Shown: in pieces, positions 1-13,500 of the stretch
Numbering within the stretch: the first letter of the stretch is position 1
How the letters are laid out: the number at the start of each line of letters is the position of its first letter
NCBI GenBank assembly: GCA_948567375.1
Contig: OX419762.1
Location: 35,569,034-35,633,033, forward strand
Direction: 5' to 3'
Length of the DNA: 64,000 nucleotides
Origin: Lunularia cruciata
Lineage: Eukaryota; Streptophyta; Marchantiopsida; Lunulariales; Lunulariaceae
Notes under the pieces: model-generated
What the model was told of the DNA's origin: nothing
The model's input: only the letters and a program-made list of their open reading frames with translations
Databases searched by the model: none
Position numbers and translations under genes: made by a program

Positions 1-355
1 CCTTCCGTAGTCCATACCGGACATTGTTTTATTGACTATATACTGAGTTGCTGTTATATTTTCAACTTGCATGATTCTCAGCACCCATGCAATGTTGCAT
101 CAACTTTAAGAGCGATTCAGCTAAGCATATACTCGGTCAAGTGTTCCCTTAAATAAGACTTCACTGTTCACTCGGACGTCAAGCCTTACTTCATCGCGGC
201 AAGTGGATACCAACCAGAGTCTGTAGACCGCGAATATAATTCAGAAGTTTAGCTTCCTGTTCAAAGAAAAGAGAAAAGTTAGGACCAGAGAAATTACACT
301 TCACAAACTTGCTCCCTACTTTGCAACTACGAAGGACTTCTCAAAACGTTTATAC

Positions 356-704
356 CTGAATATTAAGCAGCCCTTGCACTCAAGAATACCTGCTTTGTCT
401 ATCATTCCATCGCCACTATTCTCAATTAAATCCTCAATCAGTTGAAGAATATAGTCAATTCCTAACGACTGGTATCGCGGATCTCCACTCTCTTCTTCAG
501 GGACGCGAAAGTCTATTATTCTCCAAATCCAGGCTTCACGGTACTAGAAGCTCTCGATGGATTGTGTCCTTCCAAACTACATCTGAAAGGATGTCGAAAG
601 AAGCAGAAATCAAGGATAGACCTATGGCATACCTCGGCATCACCCACTTTGCCAACAAGCCTCTTTGCAGCATGCAGTTGTTCCTTGCGATTTTCCAATG
701 TGTT
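356..704 (-). CDS. Possible exons of an unrecognised minus-strand gene at the window edge
   Basis: Two short open segments on the minus strand have splice-like ends. Positions 633-704 lie between an acag acceptor and a gtatgc donor and encode a 24-residue charged helix ending GKVGDAE. Positions 356-512 end in a gtataa donor and encode a segment containing YQSLGIDYILQLIEDLIE, rich in acidic and aliphatic residues. The phases of the two segments do not join directly, so an exon may be missing or one boundary is wrong. The gene would continue left of the window. I do not recognise the family. A spurious call is quite possible; support is only the amino-acid texture and the splice sites. Confidence 0.3.
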
Positions 705-779
705 CTGTCACGTTGCGGGTGCAGTAGCAGATTAAACTCTGTGCAGATGTCGTTGTTAGCCATTTGCTATGAAGAAATA

Positions 780-2118
780 TAGTGTAATGGAATATATTTT
801 GGATTACGAGAACAGAAGCCGTTCCCAGAACGGGTTATCCAGAACTCATGAAGTGCAAATGATCGATAAGCAATATGTACATGAATCACAATGTGAGAGT
901 AGTGTGAAACCCCTAAGGTAGAATGCATTGAATGTAACCTGCAGCAAAAGCATAATTGAAACCAATTGAGAATAACCAATGGCGTAAGGCTGGAGTCAGG
1001 TAGGAACACTGTAGACCCGAGAGGGCCAAGCAGGAAGCAGTCAAAGAGCGAAGGGGAAATACTAGGGAGGGAATTAGCTGGGGAATGGAGGAGTGGAACA
1101 AAACAAGAGTTCTCGATTGATGTGGCTGCAGAAACGGGTCGAAGTGTTAAAGGGTAATGAGAGCGAAGCGTAGGAACACAGGATATAAAGTATATCACAA
1201 CCAGCCTATGGACGCTGGAGTCCTGAGACGCTAAACAGCTAAGGGAAGCAGAAGGCGGCCATAGTAAACCACCATGAAAACACCTACGACTTCATCAGTG
1301 CCTCACGCAGTGCCGAAGTAGCTGACCAATTGTCAGTACCCCTCGTACCGAATTTCTGCTCTAAAACTCATGAGTGCCAAGGCATGTAGTGTAATGGAAT
1401 ATATATAGGTATACGAGAACAGAAGCCGTTCTGGGAACGGGTTATCCAGAACTCATGAATTGCAAATGATCGGTAAGCAAGATGTCCATGATTCACAATG
1501 CTAGAATAGTGAGAAATCCATAATGTAGAATGCATCGAATGTAACTTGAAGCAAAAGCATAATTGAAACAAATTGAGAATAACATATGGCTAACAGACTA
1601 GTAAACCACCATGAAATCGAGAACTCTATGCTAATGACTGCAAGGAATAGGTATCGCTATGTAAAAGACTGCCAGTAAGCAGTGCGTGAATGATAAAAAG
1701 AAAAAACGTGAGCTGGAGTCGGGTAGGAACACTGTATACACCAGAGGTCCCATGAATCAGGCAAAGGGCGAAGGAAAAATAAAAGGGAGGGAATTAGCTG
1801 GGGAATGGAGGAGTGGAACAATGCGAGAGCTATAGGATGGTGTGGCTGCAGAAACCTGTCGAAGTGTAACATTACGAGAGCGAAGCGAAAAAGGACAGGA
1901 TATAAAGTATATCGCAACAAGCCCTATCGACGCTTGAGTCCTGAGACGCTAATCAATAAAGGGAAGCAGAAGGCGGCCATAGTAAACCTTCACGAAACCA
2001 CCTGCGACCTCATCAGTGCCTCGACTTCATCAGTGCCTCACGCAGTGCCGAAGTAGCTGAGCAATTGCCAGTACCCCTCATACCGAGTTTCTACTCGAAA
2101 ACTCATGAGTGCCAAGGC
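780..2118. repeat. Two-copy tandem duplication (about 0.61 and 0.73 kb units)
   Basis: Unit 1 (about 780-1386) and unit 2 (about 1387-2118) both begin tagtgtaatggaatata and both end near actcatgagtgccaaggca. Shared internal landmarks are gaacagaagccgtt, ggagggaattagctgggg, aggatataaagtatatc and cctcacgcagtgccgaagta. Unit 2 carries roughly 120 extra bases around 1590-1710. The copies differ at many positions, so the duplication is not recent. Open frames on both strands here match each other between units and look like by-products of the repeat. No coding function was found. Confidence 0.7.
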
Positions 2119-2618
2119 AAACTCGTTTGCTCCCCTAAAGTGCCGCTCAAAAGTAATGGGAATGTCAAAAAGAACAGAGGTGGAAGTGTGGAAAGCAAGG
2201 GCAAGCAAAAGTGCAGACACACACTTACGCGCTGGAGTCTTAACTGCATAATGAGGATCCAGAAAGAAAAGAATCCACATGAGTAAGATGAGGGAAGAAA
2301 TCGAGACATACCTGATGGATCCCTGAAATCACAAACATTCATTAGCGGAGAGAAAGTCCAGAACACAACAATGAGAAAGAGTCAAGCAGAGGTTCGCTTG
2401 TGATACGAGAGTGGAGCAAGAAAACTTCAGCGCTGCACGGGAAGGGGGGAAGAGGACGAGTCAACTGAAACGGGAAAAGCAGAGGTGAAGTGAATTAAGG
2501 TGAAGGTGAAGTATACAGTATATATATGAATTCAGAAGTCAAGAAGGACTCCCAGACAACAGTGTGGTATACAGGCCTCCGGGAAATGTAATGGTATATA
2601 TGCACTAAATAGTCTTTC

Positions 2619-5112
2619 CTACCAGTTACAAAGGAAAGAGCTCCTTAATTCAACCTTTTCTTGATAAAGATGGGCCAAACGCTGGCGTAAATCCTCCTGA
2701 GCATAGAGAAGAGCCATGGCCGGAGAAGAAGGGAGCCTCCAATCACCTTTGTGCCCATCAAAGGTTCCCTTATTTCCACTCGCATCTGACTTTAAGTCGT
2801 CATCTTTGCCATTCTCTGGTGGCGCAATGTCTCCTGATGAGAGTAAAGAGATACCACCAACTTAATGTGACTTAAAATTTGGTTGGAGCTTTGGAGTGAA
2901 GTGAGGCTAGAAGACACAAAAACACGAAAATAAGGTTCAATAAGTGAGATTAGAAACTCAAAACTCCCGAGTAACAAGGGCTAGTAGAACCAATCAAGAC
3001 AACTGGACTGCTACAACTACTAGACCAGACTCTCAACGATAAGAGGTCAAACGAAACATAAGTAGCAGCGGAATGTGTCCATGCAGAGCCAAATAGTCCC
3101 CACTTCTCTTTGAAACTAGTCAGGAGACGCGAAAAAATGTCTATCCATTCGAAGCTCTTAAAAGCAGAAAGGAGAATCATAGAGCAATGAAGGGCATTGA
3201 AGGAATTAACCTGAGAAAGACACTCATAGTAAATACTACAAGATCAAGTGGCAAAGATGGTCACAAACAAGACTGCAGATTCTAGTTCCTGATGACTTCG
3301 TAACACTTCTCTCGCCATTGTCTTAGGTTGAAGTTGGTACGAACCAAGATGCTGAAGCCAATCATAGACCTCACGCAGGTCAAGTGTTTGCTGCTCAGTA
3401 TGCATCAACCCAGCCTGGATGTAAAATGCACCCAGAGCGATGTTATTCTCTGAGGCCACCCGTTACTAAATAAGAGTGGTACGTTCGTTCTACGGTAGTT
3501 GAGTCCCCTCAATTTAGCTGAGGGTTAAAGGCCCCCAAGATGAATCGTCCTTTACTGACCCTTCCCTCTACATGTGTGCATATAAAGATAACGAGTAACT
3601 TAGTAGTTCAGAAATCCAAAAGGTAAGGATATTTCAGAAGTGGATGATTCAGGATCTAACGTCTTGGACAAACTCCCGTATACAGAGCGGAACTGTAAAA
3701 TATCTTCCCAAGTTACGAACGAAATATTACGGTGCGTAACCTGAGAAAACTAGCAGGCTTTGGGACTCAATGGCAGTACGGTGTTGTGCCGTGGATCTCA
3801 GCCGACTCAAACCCTCATAGATTCCAAGCTTCACACAGGAGGGCAATGAGAAAACATGCTACACAAAGTAGGAAGTTCTATTCTCACATCTTCTTGATTG
3901 GAACAAGTATTGAGGGACTTCCTTCACCCTCAGCAGGGAACAACGCACCAGACGCCGTGCTTTTTTCACGACAAGGCTAGTTGCGCACATAGCACCAACA
4001 TATGGATCCTTCCCGGTCTTTGGCTTCTCCTTCTCGTCAGGATTTGCAGCTTTTTGGTTTGGAGTAGGAGTAGGAGTAGGAGGAGGTGGTGTAGCAGGCA
4101 AGTCTGTTACACCAAGATCAACATCCTCCCCAAGCGATAAATCATGGAGCATTTGGGTCCGTACTCCAAGTCTACCAGCAGACTTTTTGACAAGCGCAAT
4201 ATAATCCTTAAGACTTACTTCTCTCCCCGTCCCTGCTTTCTGGTCGAGCTCCTGAGTATATTTAAAAAGTTCTTCTTCCTCTGCGGTTTCGAACAGCCAA
4301 TTTCCACTCTCCTCTGTCTTGTCTGCAGTTAGTTCGGCTAGGTCGTCCGTATCAACAGCAACATCCACCGGGTCTAAACATTGTTGCAACTTCTGAAACT
4401 TCTTTGACAAGATGTTGGCGTTTAAACCAGCTGGTACATCCATTCGCAGATCAAGCCGTAAGCCCTTTTTCGCCCCTTTCTTATTGCGAGGCGATTCATT
4501 AACACCATCATGGCTCCCCACACCATAGAGCAAGCTAAACCCTGGCATTCCTGGAGCGATCTTTTGCAAGGGACTGCCCTGAACTCCCGTTAGAACGGCC
4601 AACAACAATGCTCCCTCTTCTCTGAGACCAAGAGGTTGATCAAAATATGAAGATTCAGGGTCCCGAGGGTGCTTTGAGATTCCAACAAAAGGTAGGTCCT
4701 GCGAGGAAGCCCAGAACCAGCTATCAAAACAGGTCTAGGAAAAGGTATTCTTCACCAAGGTATTATATTTCAAACTCCAAGTAGGGGAAATTGTGAAACC
4801 GAAGCAGCACAGGAGGAAAGACGGGTCCATAGGTCAGTGTTCCAATAGTCTAACAAACACGTGCCCTGCGGGACTTGACTACTTGATTTTAAGTACATTT
4901 ATCAGCTCAACGACCGGCTGGAAATAAATAAATACTTTTCTTCTGAGGTTTTGGAACATCCAGGGTAAACAGGACTGTTACTTAGAAATGGAGAAACGAC
5001 TCAGTACCTTATCTCGAGCGTCCAGGAAGACAGGAGGACCAGGTAACGGAGAACGAGGACTCGGGTGTCGAGGGGTGTCCTTGACCTTTTCAATGCTCAC
5101 GGCTCTCCCCAT
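2619..5112 (-). CDS. Unrecognised multi-exon plant protein, incomplete model
   Basis: I see at least four coding segments reading right to left. Exon 1 is 5008-5112, starts at an ATG (MGRAVSIEKV), encodes 35 residues and ends at a gtactg donor. Exon 2 starts at 4698 after a ctcgcag acceptor and joins exon 1 in phase. It is open to a stop at 3859, and it encodes an acidic region and a proline-threonine stretch (PATPPPPTPTPTP). A third segment (about 3244-3445) includes NNIALGAFYIQAGLM and DLREVYDWLQ. A last segment (2619-2833) starts after a catcag acceptor and ends MALLYAQEDLRQRLAHLY...CNW-stop. The true donors of exons 2 and 3 are unresolved, so the stop at 3859 may not be the real end. Exon 1-2 joining and residue composition support a real gene. 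I do not recognise the family. No signal peptide or membrane segment is evident. Confidence 0.5.
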
Positions 5113-5839
5113 AATTGAGGCTCAAATGCTACATGAGAGATTTCCAAGCGGGCTTTTCACATAATACCGATTTTCCCGATACCTGCATGAACATGGTTCG
5201 TCACGGCACATCTCCGAGAGCTTGTGAAGCTTTACTAAAAAGCGTCTAGAAAGTAGGTACGCCATGAAACTTTACCAGCTCACACGAGTCTCTCATACTA
5301 ATACTCCTAAAATTGATGGAATGATTCCAAGTTAAGCGTTTGCGCATACAAGAAAAGCTCCAGACGTGAATATCATAAGTTCATACAATTAGGGAAGGAC
5401 AGTGCATCCCTGATATCCCTGCAATTAAATATGCCTAATATGCCAATTGATATCTGGTAGCGTTCGGTAAAATGCTGCGAAATTTGACAACTAGTTTCAA
5501 CGGAAACTTTAAACCTTAACAGAACATATTTAAGTTCCTGAAATCTGCACCCCTGCAACTAATGACTTACGTTTGAAACGACATAGTCAGTGCTTAAAAT
5601 TAGCACTGTGAGTGCTGGATGACGTTTACTACCTTCTCAACTAGTTTTCCATTTCTCTATACTGATTGGAAGAAGGGCGGTGCACAATCTCTGAAAGCAT
5701 CGAAGATTGCCGATAGAAGCTAAATTTGCAAGCTCCATCTTCAATCCAGCTACGCCGGTAAGTGCAAGATGATCACGAAGGCGCTCTAACTTCAAAATTC
5801 TCAATCACGCGCGACCGAGCGGATGTTGACAAACTCAGA

Positions 5840-6530
5840 CAACTCCAGTTAAAACCACGAAATTTCGAATAATTGTAAACCCGAACAAGATCAAATGTAG
5901 TGCTGAAACTGCAGACACCACCACAGATTTCAGCAGGCTACTGCAGAAAATATGCCTGGGACAAAGAAAATTTCTCAAGCTCGGACCTTTACTCCAGGCA
6001 AACACACGAGAACTGTGGAAATTCTCGACTCTGACTTTGATCAAATGAAGCCTATGTGAGGAGGAGGTAGAATTGGAGCCATAACCACGAGAGTGTGAAT
6101 AATTCTCACCTGGACAGGCCACTGTAGAAAATGAGAATACTTGAAGATTCCAAAAATAGATGGAGATCTCTTAAAGATCAGGCTTGTAAGCCAAGCAAAA
6201 CACAAACTCCCTGGAAATTCTCGTCTACGAATAGGATCAACGGAGACAATACAAAGAGGACCACAAATTGAAGTTAAAACCACGAGAACATAACTATGCG
6301 TAACCTGGACAGGCTACTGCAGAGGATGATAACGCTTTGGGATACTTGAGAGGAAATGGAGATCCTATGAAGCTCACGCCTCTACGTCAAACAAATACAC
6401 GAGAATTGTGGAAACTTTCAACTACGAACCCGATGAACTACGGTATGCTTATGATGCTACGACGACAAGCACAAAGAAGAGAGCTCCCTTCTGCTCCACC
6501 CCGTCAGCCAAGTAAGCACGAGAAGTGTGG
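5840..6530. repeat. Diverged tandem repeats, about 190-bp period
   Basis: A motif of the form ggacaggctactgcagaaaat recurs near 5930, 6113 and 6311. A second motif, close to cacgagaattgtggaaatt, recurs near 6005, 6205, 6390 and 6515. The period is about 185-200 bp and the copies are strongly diverged. The array lies between two divergently transcribed genes (minus gene start at 5112; MRD1-like gene from about 7.4 kb), so it fills much of the shared promoter space. Small open frames here are repeat by-products. Confidence 0.5.
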
Positions 6531-7019
6531 AGGCTCTTGTAAAACCCCGCGACGATGACGAAACCGCCGTAAGCCTCCGTCACTCCAGAAGGATTCGTTA
6601 CCCGAACCGGTTGCGAACTGGAGAAAAACTACACATACCGGCTAAGAAAGACGGGAACGAGAGGAAAACGCCAAAAGAGGACAGCCGACAACTTTTTACA
6701 TGGGTATTTTCAAGCCACTCCGCACGTTATGCGGAATCTTTTGGAATGATTCTGGAATTTTATCCGTCTCTTCTAGACGGAAAAGCTGGTGACGGGTTTT
6801 ACCCAGTCTCGACCGGCAAGTCCTCTCTTTGTCGGTTCTCCGCGAAGGTCGCAGGACGTCGTAACCTCAAAGTCGCATCAGTCCGCTCAAACCAATAGAG
6901 AACTAGGTACCAAGTAGGCGCTGTCAAGAGAGGAGATAGATAGGCGAGTTCCGGCTCTAGTGTAACTTTCCGGCGCAAGGTCAAAGTGCGTCACGGACTC
7001 TTCCCGTCATGCCCTGATT

Positions 7020-7545
7020 TTGTGAGCTCCTTTACGTTCCTTCAGCTGAAGGTCGCGAGGGTTCTGTGGTAGGGCTCGGAAATCGCGAAAGGGTTTTAGG
7101 GAGTCGCAAATTGCCCGTTCTGGTCGAATTGAATTGGGGTCGAGGATTTCGTTTACTGGGAAACGACATTCAGAGTGGCGAGAGAAAATCTGTTTGTGTT
7201 GTACTGTTTAGATTAGATATTTCGGGAGGATGCGAGTGTCGAATTGAGCTCCTTTGGAGTAGCTGTTGGCATCTAGGGAAGAGTAACTGAGTTGCAAGAG
7301 ACGGTTGGGTTGTGAGGGCTTTGACGACGCTAGGACTGTCTTGACTCGTTTTTCCGCTTCTCCACGGATTAATGTAATTGAAATTTCAATGTATTGCTAC
7401 ATCGACATCCGACCGCCTTATTGAAGTTTTATTCACTTAATTGAGGGTAGTTTCATGATGTGCTCTTACGTTTACGGAGAAGGAGGTGAACACAGTTGAT
7501 TGAGCCGCTGTGCATTCGAGCTGAATATTCCCGTTTGTGTTGCAG
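7020..7545 (+). promoter_or_regulatory. Presumed 5' leader and first intron of the MRD1-like gene
   Basis: No coding sequence of the MRD1-like protein is visible upstream of 7546. The first recognisable coding exon begins after the acceptor ttgtgttgcag with a single G followed by TCG ACG. If an upstream exon ends in AT, a Met-Ser-Thr start forms, which suits orthologues that begin Met-Ser-Arg. The sequence ttaat|gtaatt at 7370-7379 supplies such an AT plus donor (exon end 7373). This is an inference; other upstream donors are possible. No clear TATA box was identified. Confidence 0.4.
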
Positions 7546-10500
7546 GTCGACGCGAATTTGTGTAAAGAACATTCCACGGTACATCAATGAAGAGAGGCTT
7601 AGGGAACACTTCTCCGCGAATGGGGAGGTTACGGATGCAAAAATCATAAGAACGAGGTTCAGATTCGTTATATGTACTTGGGGTTTACTTTGGGTTGGAT
7701 TACTTGGGGATTACTTTGGGTTGGGAGTTGATATGGATTTGTTCAGCTATGTTAAGATCTCTTTGCAATTGAAGTTCATGTGGGGTTCCAGTGTACATCA
7801 AGTTTGCCTGTCTATCATCGTCTTTGTTTTGTTCAAATCTCTTACCAAATTCCTCCATGGGAAATGAAAGGTTGAAAAGTCACAGGCTGGTTATACTTGT
7901 ATGTGTGATTTCTGCTACACAGTGATGGGCGAAGTCGGCAGTTTGGGTTCGTTGGTTACAGAACCGAAGAGGAGGCAAGAAATGCCGTGAAGTTTTTTAA
8001 TAGAACCTTCTTTGATACCAGCCGTATGTCATGTGAGGTAATTAACTCGGAAGTGTGGGAATCTTCACTCCTGTTGCACATGGTCAATGCTTCTGTCCCA
8101 TTTAGATGGTCAAGGTTTGTCATTGGATGATTTTGTCATAATCTCGTAGTGTGACATTGGACTTCCATTTCGAACCAAAGTTCTTCGTTTATTCCTCAAG
8201 ACATGATTCCATTTTTGGCCGTAGAGACTGCAAACCTCACACCACCTTCACCTGTCAGTTGCACAAGCACTGAGAGAGATAGCTCAGCAACCATCCGCCA
8301 TCACGTTTTCCTTTGGTGTCGTTCAAGTGCTCCTAATATAGAACTCCATTGTGCCAGGGACCGAAGAGTAGAACAAATGTAATGTGAAGTTTAAGAAGTG
8401 TTGGAAGATTGTCATTTATTCTCTTGGTAGGGTCTTGTATCATTTCCATCTCATTGACTTTGTGTCTGGTTTACATGGTCACAGCTAGCACAAGCGATCG
8501 GTGCATCCAGTCTCCCCCGACCATGGAGTAGGCATTCACAAGGTAGCTCTGCATACCACCAATCCCATCATTCTCCTGAGGACGACTTTAGTGAACCGAA
8601 AGACTTCTCCGGCCATGCGCAAACAGCAAAGAGTGGCAATCAGGAGGTGGAAAACGATGTTCAGCTTCAGGAGTTTCTGCAGGTAATGCAGCCAAGGTCG
8701 AAAACAAAAATATGGGCGAATGACGCTGAGGGAGATGCTAATGACTTGAAGTTAAAGACGGAAGGCAAGAAATCAAAGAAGAAACCCGCCCTGGAGGTGA
8801 AGACCGTTGAAGGGTTTGCACGCAGGGTTCCAATAAACAAAGGAAAGTCTTCTCTAAAATTGACACAAACGCACGTGCGGTTTGAGGGTGACAGTGATGC
8901 GAGTGATTCAGAGGATGATGACCAAATACTGGATGTTGCACCTATTCTGGAACAAGTTTCTGCGAGAAGAGAAGCAGGAGGGGAAGAAGAGGATACATCA
9001 ACGCAGATAGACTCCGTAGACCAGATTGTGAAGAACGAAAAAGTTTCAGATATTGACTATCTCAAAAGCAAAGTCAAGGAAAATTGGAGTGATGATGAGG
9101 ACGAAGAAGACAACGAAGAAACTTCTGCAGTGATCCCAACAAAGGAGCAGGAAGAAGAGGAGGATGAAGAGGAAGGAGAAGATGAGGAAGATGATGATGA
9201 TGACGACGAAGAGGAAGAACATGGAGGGAAAAAAGAGATCGTGGGTGGCAATCCGGGAGCTGTTGTGATCTCAGGAGAGAATGTTGATTTGACTGATAGA
9301 GAAGTAGATGCCGCTGGACAAGCAGCAGGAACGCGTCAGGTCAACGCCGAAGAACAGGAAAGTGTGTCGGAAACGGGACGTTTGTTTGTCAGGAATTTAC
9401 CTTATACAGCAAGGTACTCATTTTCAGATTGTTCACAAGCTCACGCTTCTATCCACTCCGTTCTTCTTGATCTTTACGTTGTAGATCGGGTTTGTTCCTT
9501 TTTGCACCTGTCCATAGGCGAGGACTTTTCACCTATTTATTTATACTGAACTTGCCCTTCAGTTGTAAACACTTTCCCATAGTCTTCACTACAGTTAGGC
9601 TTATCTACTCCTTGTAATTTTTCTTTTTTTGTTCCTTATTTTGGATTATTATTACTTCGTCCATTATGAACTGTGAAATGATTGACATAACGGATTAGCT
9701 GAGAAGTACAGAAGCATGAATCATGATCTCTACCTATGCTTGGAACTTTAGCACTTCGTGTTCAAGTCTGATGTTTCTTGATAGTTTATTTCTTACCGTT
9801 TCCTCTTGCTGTCCACTGACATCATGAATCCGACTCAACTTTGTTAGTACTGACATTACGGTAACTATACAAACATCTGTGTCAAACACCATGGTACTGC
9901 TTCCAGATTTTGATATTTAAGATTCACCTAAGAGGTTTATGGTCAAGTGTCTTCATTACGATTCATCTGGTTGTTGCAGTGAGGAAGATCTCACAGAGCT
10001 TTTCAGTAAATTTGGGCAACTCAGCCAGGTTCATTTGGTGCTGGATAAGGCTACGAAACGGTCAAAAGGCTTTGCGTACATTCTTTACATGCTTCCGGAA
10101 GATGCGGTGAGGTGGGTTCTTCTTTGAGTGCCAAGTTCGCAATCTACTTGGCGAGTTCTTTATGTTTCTGGTACTTCATTTTATTCAGATACTTCTTTAC
10201 TCTCTGGAAGGAACCGCATATAATCCTTCGCCTCGTCAGTTGTTCAACCCTAATCGCGCAGCATGGTAACGTTGCATACCTGCCATCAAGGCTTGGAGAC
10301 TTGACATTCTCAGCGGAGCCTAAAGAATCTTTTGGCCATTTATATCTAGCGTCGTTGTGTACTCTATAGTCAAGCTTCTAATCCTGTTGAACTCTTACAT
10401 GACTTGATGGTAAAAGTGGAGTCAGATTTCTGATTGTCGTATCTTTGGACTCCAGGGCGATGGATTCCCTTGATAAATCCATATTTCAAGGGCGACTCCT

Positions 10501-13500
10501 CCACCTCATCCCAGCGAAGAGGCCTCCTCCTGCTCCCGAACCAAAGCTGTAAGTACTGGCTGTGTGTCAGTTCAGTATTTCCCGCAAATGGTGTTTGTTG
10601 AAATTGAATGTTTGAAACTCCTGTAAGACATTTAGCCCATATTCTACTTTTTCCTGGACAACTCTCTGTCAGCATATGTAATCTGCAGTCCCTACTGTTT
10701 GCTTTCGTTGCTTCTATACCAGTAGAAATACGTTCAGACCTGCGTTAGAGACAGTGGACCCACACGGTCCAAGAATAACCATAGAACTCGCTTTAGTAGT
10801 TCTAGATTGGCCAGGCTTTGTGCATTGCTATGTCCAATCCAAGTAGACTCATTGACATCTAGAGAGACTAAAGTAGGAAGTCATTAATTTATGACTTGCA
10901 AAAGCCTGATGACGAGATAGTATCCTTGTGTGATGCTGGGGATCATTGCAGAGTGGGTAGCGGTCCCGGGAGTACCAAGTACAAGCAGGAGAGAGAGGCC
11001 CAAAGAAAGGCAGCCGAAGCAGGTGGAGATACACGAGCCTGGAATATGTTATTTATGCGGCCAGACACAGTACGTAACTTATTATCTCAGTCCTCTTGAC
11101 AAGCTGAAATTGCAGGTATCAAATGAGCTAGCTATACGTGTTCCAAAATAAGGTGGAACACCACATGTTCTTAAGTAGTTTTGCTTTATTCACGATGGAC
11201 TTGGTAGTGAGTTTAAGGGGGAAATGGATTAAAGCAGCAAATAGTTTGTATGTTTTGTGTTGTACAATTTGTAACATCTTACCTGATATCCTAGTTGATC
11301 CTAATCCCAATCGAGCAGTGACAAAATTGGTATAGTGAGCATGTTGGTCATGGAATCCAAAGTAGGTATTTGAGAAAAGACTGGAACGTAGAAGGTGTTC
11401 CAGACCATTAACAAGCTCTGGATTCTTTACTGTTACAGGTTGCTGAAAATGTGGCACAGAAGTATGGTATGACAAAAAGTGAATTTCTGGACCCAGAGGC
11501 AGGGGATTTGGCAGTACGTATGGCTTTGGGTGAGACTCACATAATTACTGAAACAAAACGGGCATTAAGCAATGATGGTGTCAATGTAGAAGTTCTTGAA
11601 CAGGTTGCCTCAGGTGAAGTAGGCAAAGTAAAGCGAAGCAACAACGTCATACTTGTGAAGAATTTGCCCTTCACAACAACAGAGGACGATCTACTCCGGA
11701 TATTTGCCGCTCACGGCACCATAGGGAGGGTCATCTTACCTCCAACGAAGACGCTGGCTGTGGTATGCAACATAAAGAACACTCCCCGTCAAGCATTGAA
11801 TCATTCTGCTCACTATACCTTATCAATCAGGCATCGCATTTATGTAATGTTGAAATTGACCACGTGTTTATCATTCTTTAGAAGCAGTGAGTAAAAGGTT
11901 AGCCGTTTTACATGGGACTCACGTGAAGTCCGGATGAGCTCAGATATTACTCGTTAACTTCGTGGGGGCGACCCAAATTTGATATGGACAGGTAGAGTAC
12001 CTGGAAGCTGCAGAAGCGTCAAGAGCGTTTAAGAATTTGGCCTATAAACGCTTTCAGTAAGTTCAACACTGGATGTTGTGTGGTTTAAGTCTTCAGGTTG
12101 AGAATAACTAACGTGGCAGGCTTCACATCCGGCTACCTGAAAATCTCCCTTTTTGATACATTTGGTACTCTACTTTTAGCTCATTCTAGGGGGTCTATAT
12201 CTTGTGCCGGTATGCAGTGCTGAATCTTTCGCTTATGAAGTCTGTTACATATGTATTTCTCACCATTTGTGATGCCGCTGTTTTTCACACCCGCAAAGAC
12301 CGACGCCATGTCTTACGCATCTTGTTCTATCATCATGCAGGCATGTGCCTTTATATTTAGAGTGGGCACCGGATCAATTGCTTAGAGAGCATACGGCTGA
12401 GAGTATTGAGAGGGGACCTTTGAAAAGCAAGCCAACCTCCATAGTCACGGGAAAGGAGTCCGTTAAGAGAGTTGAAGTCTCACAAAGCCTAATCGGTGTA
12501 GAGGAAGACTTGGACAATACAGCAGCACAGGTAAGGGTACAATCTAACAAATGCTAATAAATACCTTCTCGTTCCTTTCTTACATTGACTGCGTTGTAAT
12601 TATGGTCTGTAGTTTGATCAAGGCATTCTTGGTAATTGCCTTAGCAATGACACCATCGGAGCCTCTATGCCGAATTACTTTTTGAATGTTTCCTCAAAAA
12701 GGCCTTTCCTATATTCTCGTTGTTTTATTGATGGCGAGTATGCCTTCTATGGAAATAGTTTTCAACCACAAATTGATGCGTCTCGGTTTCACCTCACTAA
12801 CTCCGTCATTGCCCCAAGCGCCATGTTGTATCTTGTTGTAACGCTCTGCTCTTGTTTTTGTCTTGCTTCCACCCAACTACAAATTTCTGTGAGAAAATGA
12901 AATGAGCAGTATGTACTCGATTGGTTGAACTAGTTGGTAATCCCAGAACTGGGATTATATAAGTACATGATCATACTCTTAGAGCACACCTTTGCATCTA
13001 CAGTGTGAAATGTGTAACTCATGTGCTCTTAACTTAACTCTAAGGTGTTCACATGTAACTCATGTGAACAGTAGTCATGCGTGAACAGGAACTAACATGT
13101 CTATTATAAATCTAACACCCCCTCTTAATGGACATTTTGTTATTGTCCATTATCTATAACTCCTAGTGCATGACAAAACTTTGTATGCAGTTCTCTAGTC
13201 AATCCCTTCGAAAAAATGTCTGCAGTATTATCTCTGGTGTCCACCCGTGAAACAGAGATCTCCTTGTCTTCCACCTTTTCTCTGACAAAGTGGAATCTGA
13301 TGTCTATGTGCTTTGTTCTCTCATGCTGCTTTGTTGGGGTAACAAGATCAATTCCACTGTTGCTGTCCCAGTACAGCTTCATAGTTTCTCCAGGAAAACC
13401 CAGGTCACTTAACAAGTGCTTAAGCCATACTGCTTCAGTCGCTGCCTTTGACAAGGCCATGTATTCAGCTTCAGTGCTGGATAAAGAAACAGAAGCTTGC

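Noticed and set aside
7496..7867. Plus-strand frame covering the RRM1 exon and reading into the intron
   Set aside because: It begins at a non-ATG codon and runs past the donor at 7657; the conserved RRM1 sequence continues only after splicing to 7923.
9057..9251. Minus-strand open frame encoding a serine-rich run
   Set aside because: It is the antisense shadow of the acidic Asp/Glu linker in exon 3 of the MRD1-like gene.
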